DNA from: Rhizobium sp. SL42
GTDB lineage: Bacteria; Pseudomonadota; Alphaproteobacteria; Rhizobiales; Rhizobiaceae
Assembly: GCF_021729845.1 (NCBI RefSeq)
Contig: NZ_CP063397.1
Location: forward strand, 1,564,001 to 1,628,000
Length of the DNA: 64,000 nt
Direction: 5' to 3'
Made by a program: the position numbers and the translations under genes. This document shows, piece by piece, positions 1 through 7,985 of the stretch (position 1 is the stretch's first letter; the number at the start of each line of letters is the position of its first letter). The notes beneath the pieces were generated by a model that made no database searches, was not told where the DNA came from, and worked only from the letters and a program-made list of their open reading frames with translations.

Positions 1-83
1 TGGAAAAAAGTGGCGATGGCAAAGGCGGCCATCAGGCCGCCGACAAGCAGCATCAGCTGCATGGAAATCTTGAGGCGGTTCAT
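1..83 (-). CDS. N-terminal fragment of a membrane-anchored signalling protein, probably a chemoreceptor
   Basis: An ATG at 83 reads leftward off the window edge for 27 codons. The peptide begins MNRLKISMQLMLLVGG and continues as an uninterrupted hydrophobic stretch. This positively charged start followed by one transmembrane helix resembles the first membrane segment of the chemoreceptors elsewhere in this window. Only the anchor is visible, so a histidine kinase or another one-pass sensor is equally possible. The gene is partial because it is cut by the window end. Confidence 0.5.
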   Translation of the reverse strand, partial: MNRLKISMQLMLLVGGLMAAFAIATFF

Positions 84-433
84 AAACCCTCGCAGGATCG
101 GAAGTGAGAGCTGTTGTCCGTCGTGCCCGCTCAAGGTCGATGATGACGGAGGCCGCTTGAGTCTCGCTGCCGATGCTGCATTGCATTGTCGGTAAACTAC
201 GTATCAAATATTAATAAAATAATAGGCGCCGATGTAGGTCACTCCCTTGCTTGCAAGCCTTGATCCGCGAGCCCGAACTTGCACTGCCTGTACTTGTGCT
301 GCCCGACCCCCGCGCCGTCTGGCGGCAGGAAATGCAAACGCTCCGGACATCCCGGAGCGTTTGTCCGCATTCGCGCGGCAGCCCGCTCAGCCTGGATCGT
401 GCGGCTGGATTTGGGCAAGGGTAGCTGAAACAG
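84..433. other. intergenic stretch, no gene seen
   Basis: This 350-bp gap lies upstream of the leftward fragment at 1-83 and downstream of the leftward gene at 434-880. Short open frames in it lack ribosome-binding sites and recognisable products. It should hold the promoter of the left-edge gene, around 90-240, where an AT-rich patch occurs at 200-225. It also holds the hairpin listed at 336-362. Confidence 0.6.
336..362 (-). terminator. intrinsic terminator of the HPE1-like gene
   Basis: An 11-bp perfect stem (AAACGCTCCGG with its complement, 336-346/352-362) and a 5-base loop lie about 70 bases past the stop of the leftward gene. On the minus strand the stem ends in GTTT followed by a moderately T-rich stretch. 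The symmetry also permits rightward termination. Confidence 0.6.
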
Positions 434-880
434 TCACTTCAGGCGCAGGTCGAAACCGGCGGTATCGAGATCAAGCTTGCCATCTGCGGGCGGCGCCACG
501 TTGACGGCTGCAGTGGTTGCCTCATGGTCGATCTGCCCGGCAGATGGCGCGTTGCCAGCAATCACCATCGAGCCATTGGTCGACCAGCCCTCTGCAGAGC
601 TCATGATCACGACCGGCGAGCCGCCGAGCCAGCTTTCAATCCGCTTCAGCTTTTTCTCGCCGCCGACATCGAGGATTTCCGCGGTTTGCGAGCCGCTTGG
701 GACGGTCGGAACCTGATAGGCGTGTTTGTCTTTCTTCACCTGCGGGGGCGGGCAGTTCGGGCAGGCGATCGCCGTGATGCTGTGCGCTTGCGTCGGCGTG
801 CCGCTGATGACCTCGATCGATGAGGCGAAAGCGGGGCTCGTGCCTGCAAGCAACATGGCCGTCAAAAGAAACTTGCGCAT
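434..880 (-). CDS. exported HPE1-like small protein
   Basis: This 148-residue protein has a clear Sec signal peptide: MRKF, a hydrophobic stretch, and cleavage near AFAS-S at about residue 20. The mature start contains a CPNCPPP element typical of rhizobial proteins annotated as having a 'plant virulence effector HPE1-like domain'. That assignment is from memory of the family's N-terminal pattern and was not searched. The rest is polar with no catalytic motif I recognise. GAGGAA sits upstream of the ATG at good spacing. The protein is likely periplasmic or secreted. The family name does not establish a virulence role, and the function is unknown. Confidence 0.65.
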   Translation of the reverse strand: MRKFLLTAMLLAGTSPAFASSIEVISGTPTQAHSITAIACPNCPPPQVKKDKHAYQVPTVPSGSQTAEILDVGGEKKLKRIESWLGGSPVVIMSSAEGWSTNGSMVIAGNAPSAGQIDHEATTAAVNVAPPADGKLDLDTAGFDLRLK

Positions 881-1005
881 CTCGTATTCCTCGGATTGTT
901 CACGAGGACCCTAGCGCCGCTTTCTTTCGATCCGGTCAGAGGGAATGGTAAAATTTGAACGAATGCGCAATTTTCCGGCAGGTCACCCTGGATGTGCCTC
1001 TTCGC

Positions 1006-2277
1006 TCAGGCTTTTTCCCGCGCGATCGCCTGCCAGCCGATATCGCGGCGGCTGAAGCCATTGTCCCAGGAAACCGCATCGACCAGCGCATAGGCGGCAG
1101 CCTGTGCTTCCGCCACGGTCCGGCCCGTTGCAGTCGCGTTGAGAACCCGGCCGCCGGTGGCGACCAGCTGGCCGTCTTTCGATGCCGTACCGGCATGAAA
1201 CACCTTGGCGCCGTTCGTGGCTGCGGGAATGGCGGCGATCGGCGTGTTCTTGGCATAGCTGCCCGGATAGCCCTTGGAGGCTAGAACCACGGTGAGTGCC
1301 GGATCGTCGCTCCATTCGGCAGAAACCTGGTCGAGCGTGCCCATGGCTGAGGCATGCAGGATTGGCAAAAGATCGCTCTTCAGCCGCATCATCAGCACCT
1401 GGCATTCCGGGTCGCCGAAACGCACATTGTATTCGATCAGCTCCGGGCCTTTTGCCGTGATCATCAGGCCGGCGAAGAACACGCCGGAAAACGGCATGCC
1501 GAGTTCCGCCATGCCGCGCATGGTCGGCTCGATGATCTCCTTCATCGTCCGCTCGACCATGCCGGCTGTCATCACCGGGGCGGGCGAATAGGCGCCCATG
1601 CCGCCGGTGTTCGGGCCGGTATCGCCGTCGCCGACGCGCTTGTGGTCCTGGGCGGTGGCAAGCGGCAAAAGCGTCTTGCCATCGGACAGGCAGAAGAAGC
1701 TCGCTTCCTCGCCGTCGAGATAGGCTTCGACCACGACTTCCGCGCCGGCCGCGCCGAACGCGCCTTCAAAGCAGTCGTCGATGGCAGCAAGTGCCTCCTC
1801 GACGGTCATCGCGACCGTCACGCCCTTGCCGGCGGCCAGGCCATCGGCCTTGATCACGATCGGCGCGCCCTGTTCGCGCACATAGGCCTTGGCCTTCGGC
1901 GCATTGTTGAAGCGCTGATAGGCGCCGGTCGGGATGTTGAAGCGGGCGCAGATATCCTTGGTGAAACCCTTGGAGCCCTCCAGCTGGGCGGCGGCGGCCG
2001 ACGGCCCGAAGACCGCAATGCCCTCGGCGCGCAGCACGTCGGCAAGGCCCGCTACCAGAGGCGCTTCCGGCCCGACGACAACGAAGTCGATCAGGTTTTC
2101 CTTGCAGAAGCCAACGACCGCGTCATGATCCTCGACAGTGACCGAAACCAGTTCTGCATGCTCGGCAATGCCCGGATTGCCGGGAGCGGCATAAAGTTTG
2201 GAGAGCAGGGGAGACTGGGCAATTTTCCAGGCCAGCGCATGTTCGCGTCCGCCCGAACCGATCAACAGAACCTTCAT
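1006..2277 (-). CDS. purD: phosphoribosylamine-glycine ligase (GARS)
   Basis: PurD joins 5-phosphoribosylamine and glycine using ATP, the second step of de novo purine synthesis in the cytoplasm. The 423-residue product has the usual family length. The N-terminal [11 protein letters not shown] signature lies at residues 7-17, the ATP-grasp element [10 protein letters not shown] at 143-152, and the [10 protein letters not shown] metal/ATP-site motif in the C-terminal half. The start at MKVLLIG is chosen because GGAGG lies about 7 bases upstream. An in-frame extension to 2337 lacks a ribosome-binding site and family similarity. The gene stands alone, divergent from tex. Confidence 0.96.
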   Translation of the reverse strand: MKVLLIGSGGREHALAWKIAQSPLLSKLYAAPGNPGIAEHAELVSVTVEDHDAVVGFCKENLIDFVVVGPEAPLVAGLADVLRAEGIAVFGPSAAAAQLEGSKGFTKDICARFNIPTGAYQRFNNAPKAKAYVREQGAPIVIKADGLAAGKGVTVAMTVEEALAAIDDCFEGAFGAAGAEVVVEAYLDGEEASFFCLSDGKTLLPLATAQDHKRVGDGDTGPNTGGMGAYSPAPVMTAGMVERTMKEIIEPTMRGMAELGMPFSGVFFAGLMITAKGPELIEYNVRFGDPECQVLMMRLKSDLLPILHASAMGTLDQVSAEWSDDPALTVVLASKGYPGSYAKNTPIAAIPAATNGAKVFHAGTASKDGQLVATGGRVLNATATGRTVAEAQAAAYALVDAVSWDNGFSRRDIGWQAIAREKA

Positions 2278-2440
2278 TGCCCGACCTCCGATTGCCTTGG
2301 ATAGGCGGCGGTTAAGGGGGAAGGGGGCAAAGGTCAAGGAAAAACCCGGAACTGCCGTATTCCTGTGGAGGGGTGGAGCACTTTGTTGCCTTCACTGCTG
2401 TCGCGGCTATGGTCGCCGCTTGAAAGACTGGAGAATTCCC

Positions 2441-4759
2441 ATGGCCGACGACATCAAATCCATTGCAGCCCTGATTGCGACCGAGATCAATGCCCGCCCC
2501 GATCAGGTGGTGTCGGCGGTCGGTCTGCTGGACGAGGGCGCAACCGTTCCCTTCATCGCCCGCTACCGCAAGGAAGTGACGGGCGGCCTGGACGATACGC
2601 AGCTGCGCAACCTCGCCGAACGGCTGATCTACCTGCGTGAGCTGGCCTCCCGTCGCAAGGCGATCGTCGAGAGCATCACCTCGCAGGACAAGATGACCGA
2701 CGAGCTGGCGCGCAAGATTGCGCTGGTGGCAACCAAGGCGGAGCTTGAGGATATCTATCTGCCCTTCAAGCCCAAGCGCCGCACCCGCGCCGAGATCGCC
2801 CGCGAAAAGGGCCTGCAGCCGCTGGCCGACGCGATCTGGGCCGACCGCTCCGCCGATCCGCAGGTGCTGGCTGCCGCCTATGTCACCCCTGATGTGCCGG
2901 ACGTGAAGGCAGCGCTGGAAGGTGCCCGCGACATCATCGCCGAACTGATCTCGGAAAATGCCGATCTGCTCGGCCGCCTGCGCAACGACATGAAGGACCG
3001 CGCGATCCTTTACTCCAAGGTTGTCGAGGGCAAGGAAGCGGCCGGCGAGAAATTCGCCGACTATTTCGCCCATTCCGAACGTTGGGCAACGGTGGCCGGC
3101 CACCGGGTACTCGCCATGCTGCGCGGCTGGAACGAGGAATTCCTCACCCTGTCGATCGAGGTCGACCGCGACGATCCATCACCGGTGAAGCCGTCGCAGC
3201 GCACGATCGCAGCCGCCTATGACATTGCCGCCAAAGGCCTGGCCGACAAATGGCTTATGGATGTCGCGGGATGGACCTGGCGGGTGAAGCTCTCGGTATC
3301 GCTGTCGCTCGACCTGATGCGCGACCTGCGCGAACGGGCCGAGGAAGAGGCGATCCATGTCTTTGCCCGCAACCTGAAAGACCTGCTGCTGGCGGCTCCC
3401 GCCGGCTCGCGCCCGACCATGGGCCTCGACCCGGGCATCCGCACCGGCGTCAAGGTCGCCGTGGTCGACGGCACGGGCAAGGTGCTCGACACCTCGACCG
3501 TCTATCCCTTCCAGCCGCGCAACGACGTGCGGGGTGCCCAGGTTGAACTGGCCTCGCTGATCCGCAAGCACGGTATCGAGCTGATCGCCATCGGCAACGG
3601 CACCGGCAGCCGCGAGACGGAAAAGCTGGTCGCCGACATGCTGGCGCAGTTTCCGGCCACAGCCCCGAAGCCGACCAAGGTCATCGTCTCGGAAGCCGGT
3701 GCCTCGGTCTATTCGGCGTCGGAAACTGCGGCGAAGGAATTCCCCAATCTTGACGTCTCGCTGCGCGGCGCCGTGTCTATCGCCCGCCGTCTGCAGGACC
3801 CGCTTGCCGAACTCGTCAAGATCGAGCCGAAGTCGATCGGCGTCGGCCAATACCAGCACGATGTCGACCAGGGTCGTCTCGGTCGCTCGCTCGACGCCGT
3901 CGTCGAAGACGCTGTGAATGCGGTCGGCGTCGATCTTAACACGGCATCCGCGCCGCTGCTCGCCCGCGTCTCGGGTCTGGGCGGCTCGATTGCCGAGGCC
4001 ATCGTCAGCCATCGCGACCAGACCGGTCCGTTTCAAAGCCGCAAGGATCTGCTCAAGGTTGCCCGCCTCGGCGCCCGCACCTTCGAACAATGCGCCGGCT
4101 TCCTGCGCATCCCGAACGGCAAGGAGCCACTCGACGCCTCGTCCGTTCACCCGGAAGCCTATGGTGTGGCAAAAAAGATCGTCGCCGCCTGTGGTCGCGA
4201 TCTGCGCGCTCTCATGGGTGATAGCGCCACGTTGAAGGCGCTTGATCCGAAACGTTTCATCGACGAGCAGTTCGGCCTGCCGACGGTCAAGGACATCCTC
4301 GCCGAACTGGAAAAGCCCGGCCGCGACCCGCGCCCGAGCTTCAAGACCGCCACCTTTGCCGATGGTGTCGAGGAGATCTCCGACCTGAAGGTCGGCATGT
4401 TGCTCGAAGGCACCGTGACCAATGTCGCCGCCTTCGGCGCCTTCGTCGATATCGGCGTGCATCAGGATGGGCTCGTGCATGTCTCCCAGCTCGCCGATCG
4501 CTTCGTCAAGGACCCCCATGAGGTCGTCAAGGCCGGCGATGTCGTCAAGGTCCGTGTCGTCGAGTTCGATGTGAAGCGCAAGCGTATCGCGCTCACAATG
4601 CGCAAGGATGGCGGAGAAGCCCAGGCTCCATCTCCGCGTGGCGATACGCGCGGCAACGCCAATGCCATGCGCCACGCCAATGCCAAGCCGCCCAAGCCGG
4701 AAACGCCGGCCGTTGGCGGCTTCGGCGCGGCGCTGGCCGAGGCCATGCGCAAGAAATAA
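2441..4759 (+). CDS. tex: Tex-family RNA-binding protein
   Basis: Tex is a cytoplasmic nucleic-acid-binding protein implicated in transcription and RNA turnover. The 772-residue product shows the full architecture: a helical N-terminal Tex domain (about 1-200), a YqgF/RuvC-like fold beginning [17 protein letters not shown] near residue 326, helix-hairpin-helix repeats near 495-555, and a C-terminal S1 domain starting at [10 protein letters not shown] near 648 ([19 protein letters not shown]). A short basic low-complexity tail follows. The start MADDIKS follows GGAG with good spacing; the longer upstream frame overlaps the purD promoter. A strong terminator follows the stop. Confidence 0.95.
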   Translation: MADDIKSIAALIATEINARPDQVVSAVGLLDEGATVPFIARYRKEVTGGLDDTQLRNLAERLIYLRELASRRKAIVESITSQDKMTDELARKIALVATKAELEDIYLPFKPKRRTRAEIAREKGLQPLADAIWADRSADPQVLAAAYVTPDVPDVKAALEGARDIIAELISENADLLGRLRNDMKDRAILYSKVVEGKEAAGEKFADYFAHSERWATVAGHRVLAMLRGWNEEFLTLSIEVDRDDPSPVKPSQRTIAAAYDIAAKGLADKWLMDVAGWTWRVKLSVSLSLDLMRDLRERAEEEAIHVFARNLKDLLLAAPAGSRPTMGLDPGIRTGVKVAVVDGTGKVLDTSTVYPFQPRNDVRGAQVELASLIRKHGIELIAIGNGTGSRETEKLVADMLAQFPATAPKPTKVIVSEAGASVYSASETAAKEFPNLDVSLRGAVSIARRLQDPLAELVKIEPKSIGVGQYQHDVDQGRLGRSLDAVVEDAVNAVGVDLNTASAPLLARVSGLGGSIAEAIVSHRDQTGPFQSRKDLLKVARLGARTFEQCAGFLRIPNGKEPLDASSVHPEAYGVAKKIVAACGRDLRALMGDSATLKALDPKRFIDEQFGLPTVKDILAELEKPGRDPRPSFKTATFADGVEEISDLKVGMLLEGTVTNVAAFGAFVDIGVHQDGLVHVSQLADRFVKDPHEVVKAGDVVKVRVVEFDVKRKRIALTMRKDGGEAQAPSPRGDTRGNANAMRHANAKPPKPETPAVGGFGAALAEAMRKK

Positions 4760-4773
4760 TACTCGCCGAACGA

Positions 4774-4802
4774 AAAGGCCGGAGCGTTTCGCTCCGGCCT
4801 TT
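4774..4802 (+). terminator. terminator of tex, probably bidirectional
   Basis: A 12-bp perfect stem (AAAGGCCGGAGC with its complement, 4774-4785/4791-4802) has a GTTTC loop, begins 15 bases after the tex stop, and is flanked by A and T tracts. It can also end leftward transcription of the zinc-finger gene that stops at 4846. Confidence 0.85.
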
Positions 4803-4845
4803 CAAGTGTCCAAGCTACCTTTGTGCTCAAGCGCGCGCCGGGGTG

Positions 4846-5175
4846 TTACCGGCCTTGTCGTCCGGCGGCACATTCCTGGCAAAACGGCGTATGCGGCACG
4901 GCCGCAAGTCGTGCGGCAGCAATCGGTTGCCCGCAGGTCACGCAGGTGCCGAAGGTTCCGCCGTCGATCCGGTCGAGCGCCGCGTCGATGGCCCGAAGCT
5001 CCGCTTCCCCGACCTGGCCGAACTCTTCCAGCACTTCGTCATTTTCGGTTTCGGTTGCCCGCTCCTCGCTGTCTGCGCTGCGCTGCTGGCCAAGGTCGTC
5101 ATCGATCCTGGTCAGCCGCGCCTCGATCTCCGCCTTCCGCTTGGTCAGGATGCGTTCGTAGCCTGCGATATCCAT
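4846..5175 (-). CDS. DksA/TraR-family C4 zinc-finger protein
   Basis: This 109-residue protein has an N-terminal coiled coil (about 1-70, rich in E, R and L) followed by a C4 zinc finger, CVTCGQPI...FCQEC. It matches the short DksA/TraR class that binds the RNA polymerase secondary channel to modulate stringent-type responses. It is shorter than canonical DksA (about 150 residues), so a distinct role is possible. The start MDIAGYE is preceded by GGAGG. It sits 37 bases downstream of the universal stress gene in the same direction, so co-transcription under stress is plausible. Confidence 0.85.
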   Translation of the reverse strand: MDIAGYERILTKRKAEIEARLTRIDDDLGQQRSADSEERATETENDEVLEEFGQVGEAELRAIDAALDRIDGGTFGTCVTCGQPIAAARLAAVPHTPFCQECAAGRQGR

Positions 5176-5212
5176 GGGCGTCCTCCGAACTTTCTTGTTG
5201 TTGTAGTTTGTG

Positions 5213-5623
5213 TCAGCGGTCCACCAGGACCGAGACCTTCGAGTGGCGCACAACCCGGTCTGCGGTCGCGCCGATGAAGTAGTTCGAATAGTCAGGAACA
5301 TGCGAAGCGACAATGATCAGGTCTGCCGAATGATCTTCGGATGCAGCCAGGATTTCGCGGGCCGGGGCCCCGGAGCGGATCTCGATCCTTGCCGCGATCG
5401 CTGTCTTTTCTTTCAGTTCGACCAGCTGTGCCTTCGCATCCTTGATCGCGCCTTCGATCAGGTCCACCGGCACGTCGATGGCCAGATAGCCGGGCAGATC
5501 CTCGACAACGGTCAGAAGCACGATCTCGCCGCCGGCATCCAGAAGCGACGCCGCCTTGCGCAGGCTTTTCTCTCCCTTGTCGAGCGCCGCAGGGTCTACC
5601 GGTACAATGATCTTCTTATACAT
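5213..5623 (-). CDS. universal stress protein, UspA family
   Basis: This 136-residue single-Usp-domain protein begins MYKKIIVPVD with the characteristic first strand and aspartate. Later it carries ADLIIVASHVP and ends with the nucleotide-contact region GATADRVVRHSKVSVLV. The GATADRVVRHS segment approximates the ATP-binding G-x2-G-x9-G(S/T) pattern, so ATP binding is plausible but incomplete by eye. Two adjacent ATGs exist; the inner one fits the AAGGAG spacing better. An FNR/FixK-type palindrome lies about 85 bases upstream, suggesting induction at low oxygen. Confidence 0.88.
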   Translation of the reverse strand: MYKKIIVPVDPAALDKGEKSLRKAASLLDAGGEIVLLTVVEDLPGYLAIDVPVDLIEGAIKDAKAQLVELKEKTAIAARIEIRSGAPAREILAASEDHSADLIIVASHVPDYSNYFIGATADRVVRHSKVSVLVDR

Positions 5624-5704
5624 CATGGTCTCCTTTATCGCGACGCCTTTCAACGGCGTTTCCGCTCGATGCGCTGACAATGGTCCCGCGACCTGAAAGC
5701 CGCA

Positions 5705-5718
5705 TTGATCAGGATCAA
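5705..5718 (-). promoter_or_regulatory. FNR/FixK-type box upstream of the Usp gene
   Basis: TTGATCAGGATCAA is a perfect TTGAT-N4-ATCAA palindrome, the consensus of FNR, FnrL and FixK in alphaproteobacteria. Its centre is about 86 bases upstream of the Usp start. If the box lies at -41.5, the transcript would have a 40-45 base leader. It is farther (about 140 bases) from the divergent VOC gene, so Usp is the likelier target. Confidence 0.7.
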
Positions 5719-5851
5719 ATTTTCACATGGCGACATCGTCAACAAATGTCGAACGATAAGTCGAAAAGATGTCATCTATCGTGAACGATCGAGAGGGCGC
5801 ATATAGGTGGCATCACGCCACAGAGAGCGGACCGAAATAGGAGCCATGACC

Positions 5852-6727
5852 ATGACCGATGTCGCTGCAGCCACGGACGACAGTTTCGCCCTCACTCGTC
5901 CGGTGCATGTCGGACGGACCCATCTGGTGGTGACCGACCTTGCGACCGTCAGCGATTTCTATCAGACGATACTTGGCCTTTCGGTAATCGAAAAGAGCGC
6001 CTCCGGCGTCGTTCTGGGTGTCGCCGGAAAGCCGCTGTTGACCTTGACCACGCGCGGCGACGTGGCGCGTGCGCCGCGCAATGCCGCTGGTCTCTTTCAC
6101 ACCGCCTTCCTGATGCCCAGCCGACAGGAACTCGCCCATTGGCTTGCCCATTCAGCCCATCGCCATATCCGGCTTGACGGTGCCAGCGACCATCTGGTCA
6201 GCGAGGCGATCTATCTGTCCGACCCGGAAGGCAATGGCATCGAGATCTATGCCGACCGCAAGCCGGGTGATTGGACCTATCATGCCGATGGTACAGTACA
6301 GATGGCAACCGAACGCCTGGACCTGCAGTCATTGTATGACAGCGCGCCCAAGACCGAGTGGGGTGGCATGGCGCCGGATGCGGCCATCGGTCATATGCAT
6401 CTGCAGGTCGGCAACGTACCGGAAGCCGATCGTTTCTACGAAGGTGTTCTTGGCCTGAAGAAGATGGCGAGCTATCCCGGCGCGAGCTTCTTTGCCTCCG
6501 GTGCCTATCACCACCACATCGCCGCCAATGTCTGGAACAGCCGCAATGCCGGCGCCCGTTCTGGCGCCATGAGCGGGCTCTCGGATTATTCCCTGGTTTT
6601 CAACGACAAGCCGAGCCTCGACACGGTTCTGGCGACCCTGGAGGGCCTGGAAATCCCGGTGACCCGGACGGCCGAAGGCTACAGCCTGAGAGATCCCTGG
6701 GGCATCGGCATCACACTCGCCGCCTGA
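5852..6727 (+). CDS. two-domain VOC (glyoxalase/extradiol dioxygenase) family protein, CatE-like
   Basis: This 291-residue protein contains two vicinal-oxygen-chelate modules (about 20-135 and 165-290), the layout of CatE-type ring-cleaving dioxygenases. In module one the metal ligands look complete: GRTHLVV (His), LFHTAF (His) and NGIEIYAD (Glu). In module two the histidines are present (IGHMHLQV, HHHIA), but the final acidic position reads DPWGIGITL, so that Glu is replaced. The metal site is therefore probably in module one. The substrate is unknown. AGGAG sits 8 bases before the chosen ATG; another in-frame ATG at 5846 is too close to it. Confidence 0.85.
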   Translation: MTDVAAATDDSFALTRPVHVGRTHLVVTDLATVSDFYQTILGLSVIEKSASGVVLGVAGKPLLTLTTRGDVARAPRNAAGLFHTAFLMPSRQELAHWLAHSAHRHIRLDGASDHLVSEAIYLSDPEGNGIEIYADRKPGDWTYHADGTVQMATERLDLQSLYDSAPKTEWGGMAPDAAIGHMHLQVGNVPEADRFYEGVLGLKKMASYPGASFFASGAYHHHIAANVWNSRNAGARSGAMSGLSDYSLVFNDKPSLDTVLATLEGLEIPVTRTAEGYSLRDPWGIGITLAA

Positions 6728-6744
6728 CTTTGATCCATCGCCAT

Positions 6745-6769
6745 GGAACCCCCGGCAGGCTCGCGCGTT
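6745..6769 (+). promoter_or_regulatory. EcfG/RpoE2-type general-stress promoter
   Basis: GGAAC at 6745-6749, 16 bases, then CGTT at 6766-6769 matches the alphaproteobacterial EcfG (RpoE2) consensus GGAAC-N16/17-CGTT. It ends about 20 bases before the AI-2E-type permease start, giving a short leader that carries the GGGGG ribosome-binding site. It matches the element upstream of the BA14K gene. Confidence 0.6.
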
Positions 6770-6790
6770 TGCTGGCAGCGCAAGGGGGAT

Positions 6791-7963
6791 ATGACGATGG
6801 AATCGAGACCGGAAGGAGAAAGCTCGGCGAGCGATGCCTATGCAATGTCGCGCATGTCGCCGATGGAAAGGGAAGCATTCCGGGCCATGCAGAAGCGGCG
6901 ATATACGCCGCATCGCGTCAAGGTGCGCAAGACCGGTCTTGATTTCGCGCTCGCCTGGTCGGTCATCGGAATTTTCACCGTCATGGGCGTCGCGGCAATC
7001 TATCTGGCCTCGGCCGTTCTGATGCCGCTGACCCTGGCGATCGTTGTCGGCCTCATCCTGGGGCTTGCGGCCGACAAGCTGGGCAATCTCGGCATTCCCC
7101 CGATGATGACCGCGTTCATCCTGTCGAGCCTGTTTGCTGGTCTGCTGCTGTTTGTCGGCAGCGCCCTTGCCGCGCCGCTCAGCGATCTGGCGAGCCGCGG
7201 CCCAGCGATGATCGAACAGGCTGTCGACCAGTTGATGCCGCGGCTCGAGCGGATCTCCTGGCTCAAGCGTCCGATCGAGGCGATGACCAGCGGTCCGGTC
7301 ACGCCGGAAGCCATGCTGGAAAACAGCGGTGCGGTTCTGTCGACCGTGGCCGTCGGCATCACGCCTGCCCTTGTGCAGACATTGATCTTCTTTGGCGGCC
7401 TGATGTTGTTTCTCGGCAGTCGCCTCTCGCTGCGCAAGGCGCTGATCATCGGCTTCAAGGACCGGGCACGCCGTTTGGCCGCGATCCGGACCCTGAACTC
7501 GATCGAACGGGCCCTCGGCTTCTATTTCGCCACGGCCATCGTCCTTTATGCCGCCTCGGCGGTAGTCGCGGCCGCGGCCGCGATGGTCGGCGGGCTTGGC
7601 AATGCCCTGCTGTGGGGCCTGTTTGCATTTCTTGCCAGTTTCGTCCCCTTTCTCGGCATTACGCTGATCACCTTGTCCATGGCGGTCGCGGGACTGCTCG
7701 TCCAAGACAGCATCCTGATCGGTCTCCTGCCGGCGATCGTCTACTTCACCGTGCACGGTATCATCGAAAACCTCGTCACCCCCGCTGTGATGGGGCGCCG
7801 CCTGGAAATCAACTCCTTCATGGTCTTTGTCGCCATCGTGTTCTGGACATGGATGTGGGGAGCCATCGGCGCCATGCTCGCTGTGCCGCTCTCGCTGATC
7901 GTGATCACGATCGCCAACGAGTTGCTGCCGCAGACAAAGCTTCAGCCCAAGCTGCCGGGCTGA
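6791..7963 (+). CDS. AI-2E family (PerM/UPF0118) transporter
   Basis: This polytopic inner-membrane protein of about 390 residues has a soluble basic N-terminus (1-55) and about eight hydrophobic segments: two near 60-110, one near 120-145, and several between 195 and 380. It includes FFGGLMLFLGSRL, LLWGLFAFLASFVPFLG and the family element VHGIIENLVTPAVMGRRLEINSF (shown here only as a region near residue 320). Family members export or import diverse solutes, and AI-2 transport is proven for few, so the substrate is open. ATG 6791 or 6797 could be used; the latter has better spacing to AAGGGGG. An EcfG-type promoter sits just upstream. Confidence 0.85.
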   Translation: MTMESRPEGESSASDAYAMSRMSPMEREAFRAMQKRRYTPHRVKVRKTGLDFALAWSVIGIFTVMGVAAIYLASAVLMPLTLAIVVGLILGLAADKLGNLGIPPMMTAFILSSLFAGLLLFVGSALAAPLSDLASRGPAMIEQAVDQLMPRLERISWLKRPIEAMTSGPVTPEAMLENSGAVLSTVAVGITPALVQTLIFFGGLMLFLGSRLSLRKALIIGFKDRARRLAAIRTLNSIERALGFYFATAIVLYAASAVVAAAAAMVGGLGNALLWGLFAFLASFVPFLGITLITLSMAVAGLLVQDSILIGLLPAIVYFTVHGIIENLVTPAVMGRRLEINSFMVFVAIVFWTWMWGAIGAMLAVPLSLIVITIANELLPQTKLQPKLPG

Positions 7964-7985
7964 GTAGGCTGATAGTCGAGCGGCC

